Made by a program: the position numbers and the translations under genes
NCBI RefSeq assembly: GCF_001042635.1
Contig: NZ_AP012331.1
Span: forward strand, 1,054,001 to 1,118,000
Direction of reading: 5' to 3'
Length of the DNA stretch: 64,000 bases
DNA from: Bifidobacterium scardovii JCM 12489 = DSM 13734
Lineage (GTDB): Bacteria > Actinomycetota > Actinomycetes > Actinomycetales > Bifidobacteriaceae
Notes under the pieces: generated by a model
Told to the model about the DNA's origin: nothing
Databases searched by the model: none
Seen by the model: the letters and a program-made list of their open reading frames with translations, nothing else
In this document: positions 43,173-51,198 of the stretch, piece after piece
How positions within the stretch are numbered: position 1 is the stretch's first letter
How the letters are laid out: each line of letters starts with the position of its first letter

Positions 43173-43966
43173 TGGCCGCGCCGATTTTCGCGCACGGGCA
43201 GATGCGGCTCTATCTGCTCACGCTGCTCGCCGAGTCGCCGATGCACGGCTACGAGCTGATGCAGGCGATCGAGCAGCGATTCGACGGCACATACGTGCCC
43301 AGCGCCGGCACGATCTATCCGCGCTTGGCCAAGCTCGCCGATGACGGGCTGATCACCAAGCGGACGGTCGGCCGCAAGACCGTCTATGAGATCACCGATG
43401 AGGGGCGGGCCGAGCTGGACCGGCGCAAGCCGGAGACCGACCGACTGGAGGACGACATCGACTCATCCGTGCATCGGCTGGCCGATCAGCTGCGCTCCGA
43501 CGTGCGCAGCTCCATGAGGTCGCTCAAGGATGATCTCGACGCCGAGTTCTCCTCGCCGTCGGGCGCGGATGCGTCGTGGATGCCGTTCGACGCCGGCGGT
43601 CGGGACGCTCGGCGTGGCCGGTCCGGCCGGTCCGACAGCGCCGATTGGCGACGATCCGACCAGCGCGGCGGTTCCCGTGCCGGCTTCCGGGGCGATCCCC
43701 GTAGCGATTCGTTTGACGATGCGTTCGGCGAAGGACGTGAGGGCGGTCGCGGCGGAGGCGATGCTCCCGGCGATGATGCGCGGCAACCGGGGCGCGGATC
43801 CGTCGGGACCGCGGAACGGATGATATACCGGTTCGGAATGGATATGCGGGACACGTTGCGCGCGGCCGACGCGGCCGGAACGCTGTCGGCCGACGCGGTG
43901 CGCGCCCTGGACGAGGATCTGCGGCGCACGGCGCGGCATATCCGTTCGCTGATCGCCGGCCGCTGA
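43172..43966 (+). CDS. PadR family transcriptional regulator with long C-terminal extension
   Basis: 264 residues. The PadR winged HTH is at the N-terminus (RLYLLTLLAESPMHGYELMQAIEQRF, then SAGTIYPRLAKLADDGLITK). A helical region (about 90-130) is followed by a ~90-residue Arg/Gly/Ser-rich low-complexity stretch and a final helical segment (MIYRFGMDMRDTLRAADAAGTL). Typical PadR proteins stop near residue 110-180, so the extension is notable. Likely represses its own operon through the 42024 palindrome. The 364-base gap after it contains only a REP-like repeat. Confidence 0.88.
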   Translation: MAAPIFAHGQMRLYLLTLLAESPMHGYELMQAIEQRFDGTYVPSAGTIYPRLAKLADDGLITKRTVGRKTVYEITDEGRAELDRRKPETDRLEDDIDSSVHRLADQLRSDVRSSMRSLKDDLDAEFSSPSGADASWMPFDAGGRDARRGRSGRSDSADWRRSDQRGGSRAGFRGDPRSDSFDDAFGEGREGGRGGGDAPGDDARQPGRGSVGTAERMIYRFGMDMRDTLRAADAAGTLSADAVRALDEDLRRTARHIRSLIAGR

Positions 43967-44150
43967 ACGGATCCGGCATATCGGGCCGGCCGCATCCGTC
44001 CCTGTGTTTTTTCGGATGGGCCGGTTGCCGTCGACGGATCATCGTCGGCGGCGATGCGGAGTTTCGGCGATATGGGATTCCGGCGATGCGAATCGTGTAG
44101 GCGCTGCCTTCCCGCAGGTGCGTGCTTGTTCCGCTCGGCCGAGTCCGTCA

Positions 44151-44198
44151 TGCTCCCGCCGGCGGGAGCTGGCTCGCGAAGAGAGACTGAGGATGGTC
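44151..44198. repeat. REP-like palindromic repeat
   Basis: GCTCCCGCCGGCGGGAGC followed by a small TGGCTCGCGAAGAGAGAC element and TGAGGATGGTCC, in the gap between the PadR and MFS genes. Confidence 0.6.
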
Positions 44199-44330
44199 CA
44201 TGCTTCTCCGGTCGGCTTCGCCGACGGCTCTATCGCAGGGGCATGATATGCCGATTCCGGCTTATCGAATCACATTTTCTATTTTCCGCATGATATTTCA
44301 CAACATGTGTTATCGATCGAGGATCTGATC

Positions 44331-45710
44331 ATGAAGCAATCATCACACTCTGGCGCGAGCCTGCCCGAAAACGACCATGCTGGCATCGTGGCCGACGATG
44401 CGCGCCCCTCATTGTGGAAAACGACCGACTACGGTCCGTGGCTGGTGGCCGATACGTCCGGCACGCTCGGCGCGAGCATGGCCGGCTTCGCGATACCGCT
44501 GATCGTGCTGGCGGTGACCGGGTCGGCGGCGCAGGCCTCGCTGGTCAGCGCGGTGCAAAGCTGCGTTTCCGCGGCGACGAATATTCCCGGCGGGCTGCTG
44601 CAGGACCGTTGCGACCGGCGCATGCTGCTGCTGATCTGGTCGGCGACCGGTGTGCTGCTGTTCGGCGGCGCCGGGCTGCTCGGGCGGATGGGCTGGCTGG
44701 GTGTCGCGGGGCTGATGGTTCTCGCCATACTGCTCGGCCTGCGTTCCGGCCTGCTGGGCAACACCTCGAACGCGATGCTGCGCGGCGTCGTTCCCGACAG
44801 GGAACTGGCTCGCGCCATGTCGCTCAACAGCGCCCGGGACGCCGTGATCAACCTGGCCAGTGACCCGATCAGCGGCATGCTCATGCATATGGGCAATACG
44901 GTGCCATTGCTGTCCGGCGCCGTGATGAACGTGATCTCGATGATCGGCGCGTGGCGCATTCGCCGCTATTGGAAGGTCGGTGACGACGATGGGAATGGAG
45001 ATGGTGGCGATGGCGGGCGTCACGGCGGTCCGAGTGGCAGTACTGTTCGAAAGGAGATGGAGATCGGCTGGCGAGTCGCGTTCTCCGGCATGGAATGGCT
45101 GTTCCGCTGGCCGTTCCAGCGTTGCGTCATCATCGCATCCATGGCGTTCAACGGTTCGATCAACGCGCTGCTGCTCATCACGCAGATGCAGGTGACCCGG
45201 CAGACCGGCAGCACCTTCGTCGCGGCCATGGTGGGGACCATCGGGTCGGTCGGCATGCTGATCGGCGCCGCTGCGGCGGCCGGTATCATCGACAGGTTGC
45301 GGGGCGGCATCATCATTTGCCTGTCGTTCTGGCTGATGGCCGTCGGGTCGTTCGGTGTGGCGCTAATGCCCAACGTGTGGGGCAAGGGGCTGCTGCTGTT
45401 CGTCGGCCTGCTGATGCTGCCGGCCGGCAACGCGGTGGCCGGCGGATACCTGAGCATACTGGTGTCCAAGGGCAATCAGGGGCGGCTCGGTGCGGCCCAG
45501 ACCCTGTGCGGTATGGGTGCGTACGCGCTGCTGACCGCGGCCGGCGGCGTGATGATGGATCGTTTCGGATATACGACCGCCGCGTTGGCGCTCGCCGGGA
45601 TCATGGGCATTGCCGCGCTGATCGCCTCGTCGAATGGCGTGCTTCGCTCGATTCCCAAGCCTGACGCGTGGCAGGGGCATATCGAGCGGTGCGGCCTGCA
45701 GCGGTTCTGA
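44331..45710 (+). CDS. MFS transporter
   Basis: 459 residues from ATG 44331 (GAGGATC upstream). Twelve-helix MFS plan: first half from WLVADTSGTLGASMAGFAIPLIV with the loop 2-3 motif GGLLQDRCDRRMLL, a Gly/Asp-rich central loop (GDDDGNGDGGDGG) and a second half of six helices. The DRCDRR variant and overall pattern resemble MefA/enterobactin-exporter-like (MFS_3) efflux proteins. The substrate is unknown. It is followed directly by the second hairpin array. Confidence 0.85.
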   Translation: MKQSSHSGASLPENDHAGIVADDARPSLWKTTDYGPWLVADTSGTLGASMAGFAIPLIVLAVTGSAAQASLVSAVQSCVSAATNIPGGLLQDRCDRRMLLLIWSATGVLLFGGAGLLGRMGWLGVAGLMVLAILLGLRSGLLGNTSNAMLRGVVPDRELARAMSLNSARDAVINLASDPISGMLMHMGNTVPLLSGAVMNVISMIGAWRIRRYWKVGDDDGNGDGGDGGRHGGPSGSTVRKEMEIGWRVAFSGMEWLFRWPFQRCVIIASMAFNGSINALLLITQMQVTRQTGSTFVAAMVGTIGSVGMLIGAAAAAGIIDRLRGGIIICLSFWLMAVGSFGVALMPNVWGKGLLLFVGLLMLPAGNAVAGGYLSILVSKGNQGRLGAAQTLCGMGAYALLTAAGGVMMDRFGYTTAALALAGIMGIAALIASSNGVLRSIPKPDAWQGHIERCGLQRF

Positions 45711-45734
45711 CCGGTGGCTTTCCGGCGGAGTGGG

Positions 45735-46300
45735 TGTTGCCTCGCATGTGGGTGTTGCCTTGCGTGTGGCCTTTGCCGGCGGGGCGCGTACCTTGGAGGA
45801 TATGGGTTGTGCCTCGCCGGGAAGGCTGTGGGCAGGGCGGTTCTTCTAGAGGATGTGGGTGTTGCTGCGCGTGCAGATTATTGGCGGGGTGTTTGTTGTA
45901 GGAGGTATGAGACGCGCTTCGCTTGGGGTGTTGTGAGTGGGGCGTGCCTTCTATAGGGTGTGGGTGCTGCTTTGCCGATGGTGTATTGGTGGGGCGTGTG
46001 TTCTGGGGGATGTGAGGGATGGTCCGCTTGGGGTATTGCTGGCGGGGTGGTTCTTCTATGGGCTGTGTGATGTGCTTCGCTTGCATTTTTCGGTGATCCG
46101 ATTGTTCTGGAGGATGGGGATTATGCCCCGCTTGGGATGCCATGGGCGGGGTGGTTCTTCTATAGGTTGTGGGTGTTGCTTTGCCGATGGTGTATTGGTG
46201 GGGCGTGTGTTCTGGAGGATGTGAGAGCTGCTCCGCCTGTGGTGTTGCAGTCGGAGTGGTTCTTCTATGGACTATTTGGGTTGCTCGCACGTGGGCTACC
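45735..46300 (+). repeat. Second tandem array with ~52-nt period, degenerate hairpin units
   Basis: The anchor TTCTTCTA or TGTTCTGG recurs at 45841, 45893, 45946, 45998, 46051, 46102, 46155, 46207 and 46260 (steps of 51-53), with one or two weaker units before. Units carry hairpins that pair on the + strand when G-U is allowed: GCTTTGCCGAT with ATTGGTGGGGC (45969-45995, repeated at about 46179), GCTTCGCTT with GAGTGGGGC, and CTCCGCCTG with CAGTCGGAG. The period is not divisible by three. The 892-base gap between the two MFS genes contains this array and the promoter region of the next gene, nothing else. Confidence 0.7.
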
Positions 46301-46416
46301 GGTGGGCTGGGGCTCTGAGCACTGAGCAGCGCATCCTGTGTATCCAAGGCACTTCGCGTCAAACGCATCATCCGGTGCGTTGCCGTGCGTCATGCGCAAC
46401 ATGGCGTTCCAAAATC

Positions 46417-46596
46417 GGCAAACGCTTACCTAAAACAATCGGCTATAGGAAAATTACCTGCGTGCGACCCACGCTATGTTAAGAGTTTTATCGCGGTTAT
46501 CCTTGCGATAACTCGGTTCTACGAGCGTTCAAACGCAATCTCAGAAAAGCAGAGTGTGGACCATTATGGCAAGCGCTTACCAAAATGGTGTATATT
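46417..46596 (+). promoter_or_regulatory. Two LacI-type operators and a leaderless promoter for the DHA2 gene
   Basis: GGCAAACGCTTACC (46417-46430) and GGCAAGCGCTTACC (46568-46581) match the GGTAAGCGCTTACC dyads near 21898 and 25004. A TATATT -10 (46591-46596) lies six bases before the ATG, predicting a transcript starting at the start codon; no ribosome binding site is present. The second operator covers the -35 position. TTATCGC..GCGATAA (about 46490) is a further dyad. Confidence 0.6.
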
Positions 46597-46602
46597 GGAA
46601 TC

Positions 46603-48234
46603 ATGACTTCCGAAGTATCAGCAATTGCTCCAACAGCCGTTTCTGTGGCTCCCGGCGCTTCCAGCTCCGCCGGCACTTCCACCGGCGCTTCCACCGGCGC
46701 TTCCACCGGCGCTCCCGACGCCGCGGCCAACGCCGCGGCCAACGCCCAGTCCAACACCCACCCCAATGCACCAACCGTCGGCGCCGCCGATGCCGCCATG
46801 CGCGCCGCCAAGGACGAGCGCATCCCCGGCAAGCTCATCGGCGCGATCGTGGCGGTCGGATCGCTGGCCTTCTTCGGCATTCTCACCGAAACCGTGATGA
46901 ACGTGCTGTTCCCGCAACTGATGGGCACGATGCACGTCAGCGCCGCCACGATCCAATGGCTCACCACCGGCTACCTGCTTGTCGTGTCGATCACCGTGCC
47001 GCTGAGTCCGTGGCTGCGCCGTCGCTTCCTGCAGCGTGATATCTTCATCGCGGCGGATCTGTTCTCCATCGCCGGATGCGTGGTGATGGCGGTCGGCGCC
47101 GCGTTCCCCGTGCTGCTGTTCGCGCGCGTGCTCGGGGGCATCGGCGCGGGACTCGCCCTGCCGCTCATGTTCAACATCATCCTCGAACAGGCGCCGCATT
47201 CCAAGATCGGCCAGCTCATGGGCCTCGGAACGCTGGTTGTCGGCACCGCGCCGGCGCTTGGCCCCGCGGTCGGCGGGTTCGTGTCGGCCTATGTCTCGTG
47301 GCGCGTGATCTTCATCGCGCTCATCCCCATCATGCTCGCGTGCCTGGCGCTGGGCGTCGCCACCATCGAGCAGAAGCGCGAGGTCGGCAAGCCGAAGTTC
47401 ATGTACATCCAGTTCCTTGAGCTGTCGCTCGGCTTCTGCGGCCTCATCGTCTTCATCAACCAAGGCGCGGAGGCGGTCAGCGTGTCGCGCGGCGGCGGAT
47501 CGGTCGCCACGCCCGCTGCGCTGTGCGTGGTCGGAGCGCTTGTCGGACTCGGCGGTCTGGCCGCGTTCGGGCACCGGACCGGGCATTCGCCAACGCCGAT
47601 GATCCGTCTCGGCGTGCTGCGCAACGGCGCGTTCCGCTGCCACCTGCTCTCGTACATGCTCTACCAGGGCGTGACGATCGGCTTCGGCTACATCATCCCG
47701 AACGTACCGCAGATGAGCATGGGCACGCCGATGCTCGTCGCCGGGCTGCTGATCCTGCCCGGATCGCTGGTCGGGGCGCTGTTCTCGCCGGTCGGCGGCA
47801 TGCTGCTCGACCGGTTCGGCGCGCGCAAGCCGATCCTGAGCGCCTCGGTGCTCGCCGTGGCGGCGCTGGCGGCGCTCGCCGTGCTCGGGCAGATGATGAC
47901 CCCGGCCCTGCTCGCCGTGCTGTACGTGGTGTATATGGTCGGATTCTCGCTGTGCTACGCGAACATCATGACCAGCGGCCTGTCGCTGCTGTCCGTCGAT
48001 GCGCGGCCGGATGGCAACGCGATGTTCAGCACGCTTCAGCAGTTCGCCGGCGCGGCCGGCACCACGGTCGTCGCCACCGTGATCTCCGTGTTCCAGTCCG
48101 GCTCCGGCAAGATCGGCTCCCCGGCGTATGCCGCGGCGACTAGGACCGGCGCGCAGATCGACTATGCGATCATGGCCGTCATCATCGTGGTCGTGCTGGT
48201 CGCCATGACCCGCGCCCTGCGCCGCCGCGACTGA
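46603..48234 (+). CDS. MFS transporter, DHA2 family
   Basis: 543 residues from ATG 46603. A Ser/Thr/Ala/Gly-rich N-terminus contains a coded tandem repeat (STGASTGASTGA, from three 15-base copies) ahead of 14 predicted helices. Motifs: TETVMNVLFPQLMGTMHV, IQWLTTGYLLVVS, LGGIGAGLALPLMFNIIL and GTAPALGPAVGGFVSAYVSWRVIF, an antiporter motif. Drug- or metabolite-efflux by proton antiport is the family role; however, control by sugar-type LacI operators suggests export of a sugar-pathway product or a catabolic link. Not preceded by a Shine-Dalgarno sequence. Confidence 0.88.
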   Translation: MTSEVSAIAPTAVSVAPGASSSAGTSTGASTGASTGAPDAAANAAANAQSNTHPNAPTVGAADAAMRAAKDERIPGKLIGAIVAVGSLAFFGILTETVMNVLFPQLMGTMHVSAATIQWLTTGYLLVVSITVPLSPWLRRRFLQRDIFIAADLFSIAGCVVMAVGAAFPVLLFARVLGGIGAGLALPLMFNIILEQAPHSKIGQLMGLGTLVVGTAPALGPAVGGFVSAYVSWRVIFIALIPIMLACLALGVATIEQKREVGKPKFMYIQFLELSLGFCGLIVFINQGAEAVSVSRGGGSVATPAALCVVGALVGLGGLAAFGHRTGHSPTPMIRLGVLRNGAFRCHLLSYMLYQGVTIGFGYIIPNVPQMSMGTPMLVAGLLILPGSLVGALFSPVGGMLLDRFGARKPILSASVLAVAALAALAVLGQMMTPALLAVLYVVYMVGFSLCYANIMTSGLSLLSVDARPDGNAMFSTLQQFAGAAGTTVVATVISVFQSGSGKIGSPAYAAATRTGAQIDYAIMAVIIVVVLVAMTRALRRRD

Positions 48235-48323
48235 TTTGGTCCGGCTACGGCGCCGATGGCGGTGGCGCAGCCGGCTGACGATGCCGTCAGTCAATGACGC
48301 CACCGGTCAACGGCGCCGTCGGG

Positions 48324-49376
48324 TCAGTCCTTCGCCCCGACGGTGGACTCGCCTATCCGCAGCCGATACCCGACGGTGACGTGCTGCGGATCGGTCGGTG
48401 CGCCCTCGTCGTCATCGTTGTCTTCGGCGTTGCCGATGCGCCGCATCAGCAGATCGACCGCGCGGCGGGCCACCTCGTCGATGTCCGTTTCGATCGTCGT
48501 GAGCGTGGGGGAGCAGTACCGGCCGGTGGCGATGCCGTCGAAGCCGACCACGGCCACGTCGTCGGGCACGCGGACGCCGCATTCGAGCAGTCCGCGGATG
48601 AATCCAAGGGCCACCGTGTCGGTGGCGCAGATGGCGCTGTCGAAGATGCAGCGCCGCTCGACCAGCTCGTGCGCCTTGAGCCGGGCCTGTTCGATGTCCC
48701 AGGCGGGCAGCGGCTCGATGCGCCGTTTGTTCAGCCGCATGCCGTGGTTCGCATAGGCCGCATAGCAGCTTGCCAGAAAACGGTACCGCCCCGGCTGTGC
48801 GGCGATGATCTCCTTCCTGGAGAGCCGATCGGCCCCGATGATCAGCGCGTCGGTCCTGCCGATGGAGACCAGATGGCCGACCAGGGCGTTTTCGCCTTCC
48901 TCGCGCGGGTTGAGGACGGTGTCGTACCGTTTGATCGAGACGTCGTCGAGCACGACGACCGGCTTGCCCTTGCTCAGGGCGTCGATCTCGGATTCCGGCA
49001 CGCCGGCCGAACACAGCAGCAGACCGTCGCTGTACTGGTTGGCCATGCTGCGGATGAACGCGCGTTCGCGCTCGTCGGAATAGGAGATCTGCTGGACGAG
49101 CGCCTGCCGTCCATGCTTCGCCGCCTCGTTGCCGATGGCATAGGCCAAGGTGGCCGGATACTCGCGGCGCAGCTCGAACATGGCGACGCCGATGATGCCG
49201 CTCTTTCCCCTGCGCAGACTGCGCGCCGCGAAATTGCCGGTGTAGTGCAGCGCGCGGGCGGCCTTGCGCACCCGCCTCGCGGTCTCCTCGGTGACCTTGG
49301 AACTGCCGGACAGCGCATAGGAGGCGGCCGCCGGTGATACGCCAGCGGCGTTCGCCACGTCTCGCAATGTAACCAT
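48324..49376 (-). CDS. LacI family transcriptional regulator of the 49.7-54.8 kb locus
   Basis: 350 residues from ATG 49376 with AAGGAC upstream. HTH: TLRDVANAAGVSPAAASYALSGSSKVT; the hinge helix (YTGNFAARSLRRG) leads into a full effector domain (DDVAVVGFDGIATGRYCSPTLTTIE). Divergent from an ABC transporter operon and flanked by TTCACCGGTGAA palindromes at 49468 and 49651, its likely operators, giving autoregulation and control of transport. The effector should be the imported sugar, perhaps a galacturonide given the GH28-like gene. Confidence 0.88.
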   Translation of the reverse strand: MVTLRDVANAAGVSPAAASYALSGSSKVTEETARRVRKAARALHYTGNFAARSLRRGKSGIIGVAMFELRREYPATLAYAIGNEAAKHGRQALVQQISYSDERERAFIRSMANQYSDGLLLCSAGVPESEIDALSKGKPVVVLDDVSIKRYDTVLNPREEGENALVGHLVSIGRTDALIIGADRLSRKEIIAAQPGRYRFLASCYAAYANHGMRLNKRRIEPLPAWDIEQARLKAHELVERRCIFDSAICATDTVALGFIRGLLECGVRVPDDVAVVGFDGIATGRYCSPTLTTIETDIDEVARRAVDLLMRRIGNAEDNDDDEGAPTDPQHVTVGYRLRIGESTVGAKD

Positions 49377-49467
49377 GATCGTCCTTGGTGTCGGGGGAGG
49401 GGCCGTGGGAACCGTATGCGCTGTTCCGCCGCGCCGTTGAGCGCATCTTAGCACGACGGTGAAGATG

Positions 49468-49662
49468 TTCACCGGTGAAATGATTCACTTCGTGCTATGG
49501 GTGGGTTCCACGATATCGGAAAACGCTTGCCTAAATGGTACGGCGTGTCGCGCCATAATCGCTGAAAAACATTGGAATTCCAGCGTTAAGTATAACGATA
49601 ACCCCTTTCCAATTTGACACGATTCACCGAGGGTGTTTTAATTGAAGCCATTCACCGGTGAA
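49468..49662. promoter_or_regulatory. Divergent promoter region with TTCACCGGTGAA operators
   Basis: TTGACA (49614-49619), 17 bases and TTTAAT (49637-49642) form a good promoter toward the solute-binding gene. The perfect dodecamer TTCACCGGTGAA occurs at 49468-49479 near the LacI start and at 49651-49662 just after the -10, with imperfect copies at 49623 and 49666-49681. A separate GGAAAACGCTTGCC dyad (49518-49531) belongs to the GGTAAGCGCTTACC class, so two LacI proteins may converge here. This explains most of the 355-base gap. Confidence 0.72.
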
Positions 49663-49731
49663 TGGATTCACTAACTGGTGAACGAAAGCAGAAAACCAAC
49701 GAGGTTTTTCGTGAAGGAAGGAAATAGAACC

Positions 49732-51075
49732 ATGAAGCGTTCTACGTTTGGGGCAACGATGAAGCGCGTCGGCGCCGGCGTCGCCGCCGTGGCGACACTG
49801 GTCGGCATGGCCGCATGCGGCTCGAGCTCGAACGGCGACGACACGTCGTCGAAGTCCTCCGGCCCGACCGAGATCGAGGTGTGGAGCTGGAGCACCACCG
49901 GCCAGCAGCAGGCGGATGCGTTCAACAAGGCGCAGAGCGACGTCAAGGTCAAGTTCGTGCTGCAGGCCTCCAACACCGCCCAGCAGCAGAACTTCCGCAA
50001 TGCGTTCGAAGCCAAGGGCAAGCTGCCCGATCTGGTCCAGGGCTTCGCGCCGCTGACCACCAACGTGTCCAACGGCTGGGCCGAGGACATCACCGACTCC
50101 ATCAAGCCGATCCTGGGCATCTTCAACGAGGGCGCCAAGGCGAACGCCCAGCTGAACGGCAAGTACTACGGCATCCCCGTCGCCCCGGCCGGCCAGTACA
50201 GCATCTCCGACGCCGACGTGCTCGCCAAGTACGGCGTCGAGGCCCCGAAGACCTGGGACGACCTGCTGGCCCTCGGCAAGAGGGCCAACGCCGACGGCGT
50301 CAAGATCTTCAACCTCGCGGGCGAGGATCCGTCCGTGCTCGAGCAGCTGGCCCAGGAGGCCGGCGGCAACTGGTTCAAGATCAAGGGCGACAAGTGGCAG
50401 GTCAACTTCCTCGATGACGGCACGCTCAAGGCGGCCGACATCATCCAGCAGATGATCGACGGCAAGATGGTCTCCAACGAGACCTGGACCGACACCGGCT
50501 CGCTGTACAAGTTCTTCGACTCCGGCAAGCTCGCGTTCATGACCACGCAGTACTGGTCCGTGCCGAACTTCAAGACCAACATGCCGAACACCTCCGGCAA
50601 GTGGGAAATCTCCGCATACCCGACCATCGACGGCACCTTCAAGGTGCCGGGCGTCGTCAGCCAGGTCGACTTCGTGCCGAAGGGCACCGACAAGGCCCAC
50701 CAGGACGCCGTGATGAAGTGGGAGAAGTACATCAACTCCGACGAGGGCCTTGAGGCCGGCCGCGACAAGGCCAGCAACACCATCCCGCTGCCGTCCGGCC
50801 TGTCCGGCGACCTGACCAAGTACGTCAAGGCCAACATCCCCGACGGCTTCTACTCCAATCCCGACGCCGCCGTCGACATCATCGGCACCGCGACCAAGGA
50901 CGTGATGGGCGGCTTCAACCTCGGCCCGAACTACGACGCTTGGTTCCCGGAGCTGCAGGACCAGTGGGGCAAGGCCGTCAACGGCCAGATCACGGTGAAG
51001 GACGCGCTGAAGAACACGCAGGACTTCGTCGCCAAGGACCTCAAGTCCAAGGGCATCAACTACACGATCGGCTGA
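49732..51075 (+). CDS. Sugar ABC transporter solute-binding lipoprotein
   Basis: 447 residues from ATG 49732 (GAAGGAAATAG upstream). Signal peptide with lipobox GMAACGSS, so the protein is lipid-anchored outside the membrane. CUT1 binding-protein sequence: IEVWSWSTTGQQQADAFN, AEDITDSIKP, YYGIPVAPAGQYSISDADVLAKYGV and a PNTSGKWEISAYP segment. Homologous to the broken protein at 33154. First gene of an operon with two permeases and a GH28-like gene, which suggests an oligogalacturonide or similar ligand; this is inferred. Confidence 0.92.
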   Translation: MKRSTFGATMKRVGAGVAAVATLVGMAACGSSSNGDDTSSKSSGPTEIEVWSWSTTGQQQADAFNKAQSDVKVKFVLQASNTAQQQNFRNAFEAKGKLPDLVQGFAPLTTNVSNGWAEDITDSIKPILGIFNEGAKANAQLNGKYYGIPVAPAGQYSISDADVLAKYGVEAPKTWDDLLALGKRANADGVKIFNLAGEDPSVLEQLAQEAGGNWFKIKGDKWQVNFLDDGTLKAADIIQQMIDGKMVSNETWTDTGSLYKFFDSGKLAFMTTQYWSVPNFKTNMPNTSGKWEISAYPTIDGTFKVPGVVSQVDFVPKGTDKAHQDAVMKWEKYINSDEGLEAGRDKASNTIPLPSGLSGDLTKYVKANIPDGFYSNPDAAVDIIGTATKDVMGGFNLGPNYDAWFPELQDQWGKAVNGQITVKDALKNTQDFVAKDLKSKGINYTIG

Positions 51076-51098
51076 CACGGCCGGTCCCGTCCGATCCA

Positions 51099-51140
51099 CA
51101 GGGCCGCAGCGGCATTTCTCCTCCTGCTGCTGCGGCCCTG
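51099..51140 (+). terminator. Stem-loop between solute-binding and permease genes
   Basis: CAGGGCCGCAGC / GCTGCGGCCCTG, a 12-base perfect stem with an 18-base loop and no T run. It probably attenuates or stabilises transcripts, giving excess binding protein over permease. Confidence 0.65.
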
Positions 51141-51198
51141 CCATGGGCGGGTCATGCCGATGCCACTCGTCCGAGTTCGTTATTAAGGAGCATTGCAG

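Noticed and set aside
45601..46371. 256-codon Pro/His/Thr-rich minus-strand frame over the second array
   Set aside because: Same argument: the ~52-base period is not divisible by three, it overlaps the end of the MFS gene, and the strand with RNA pairing is the opposite one.
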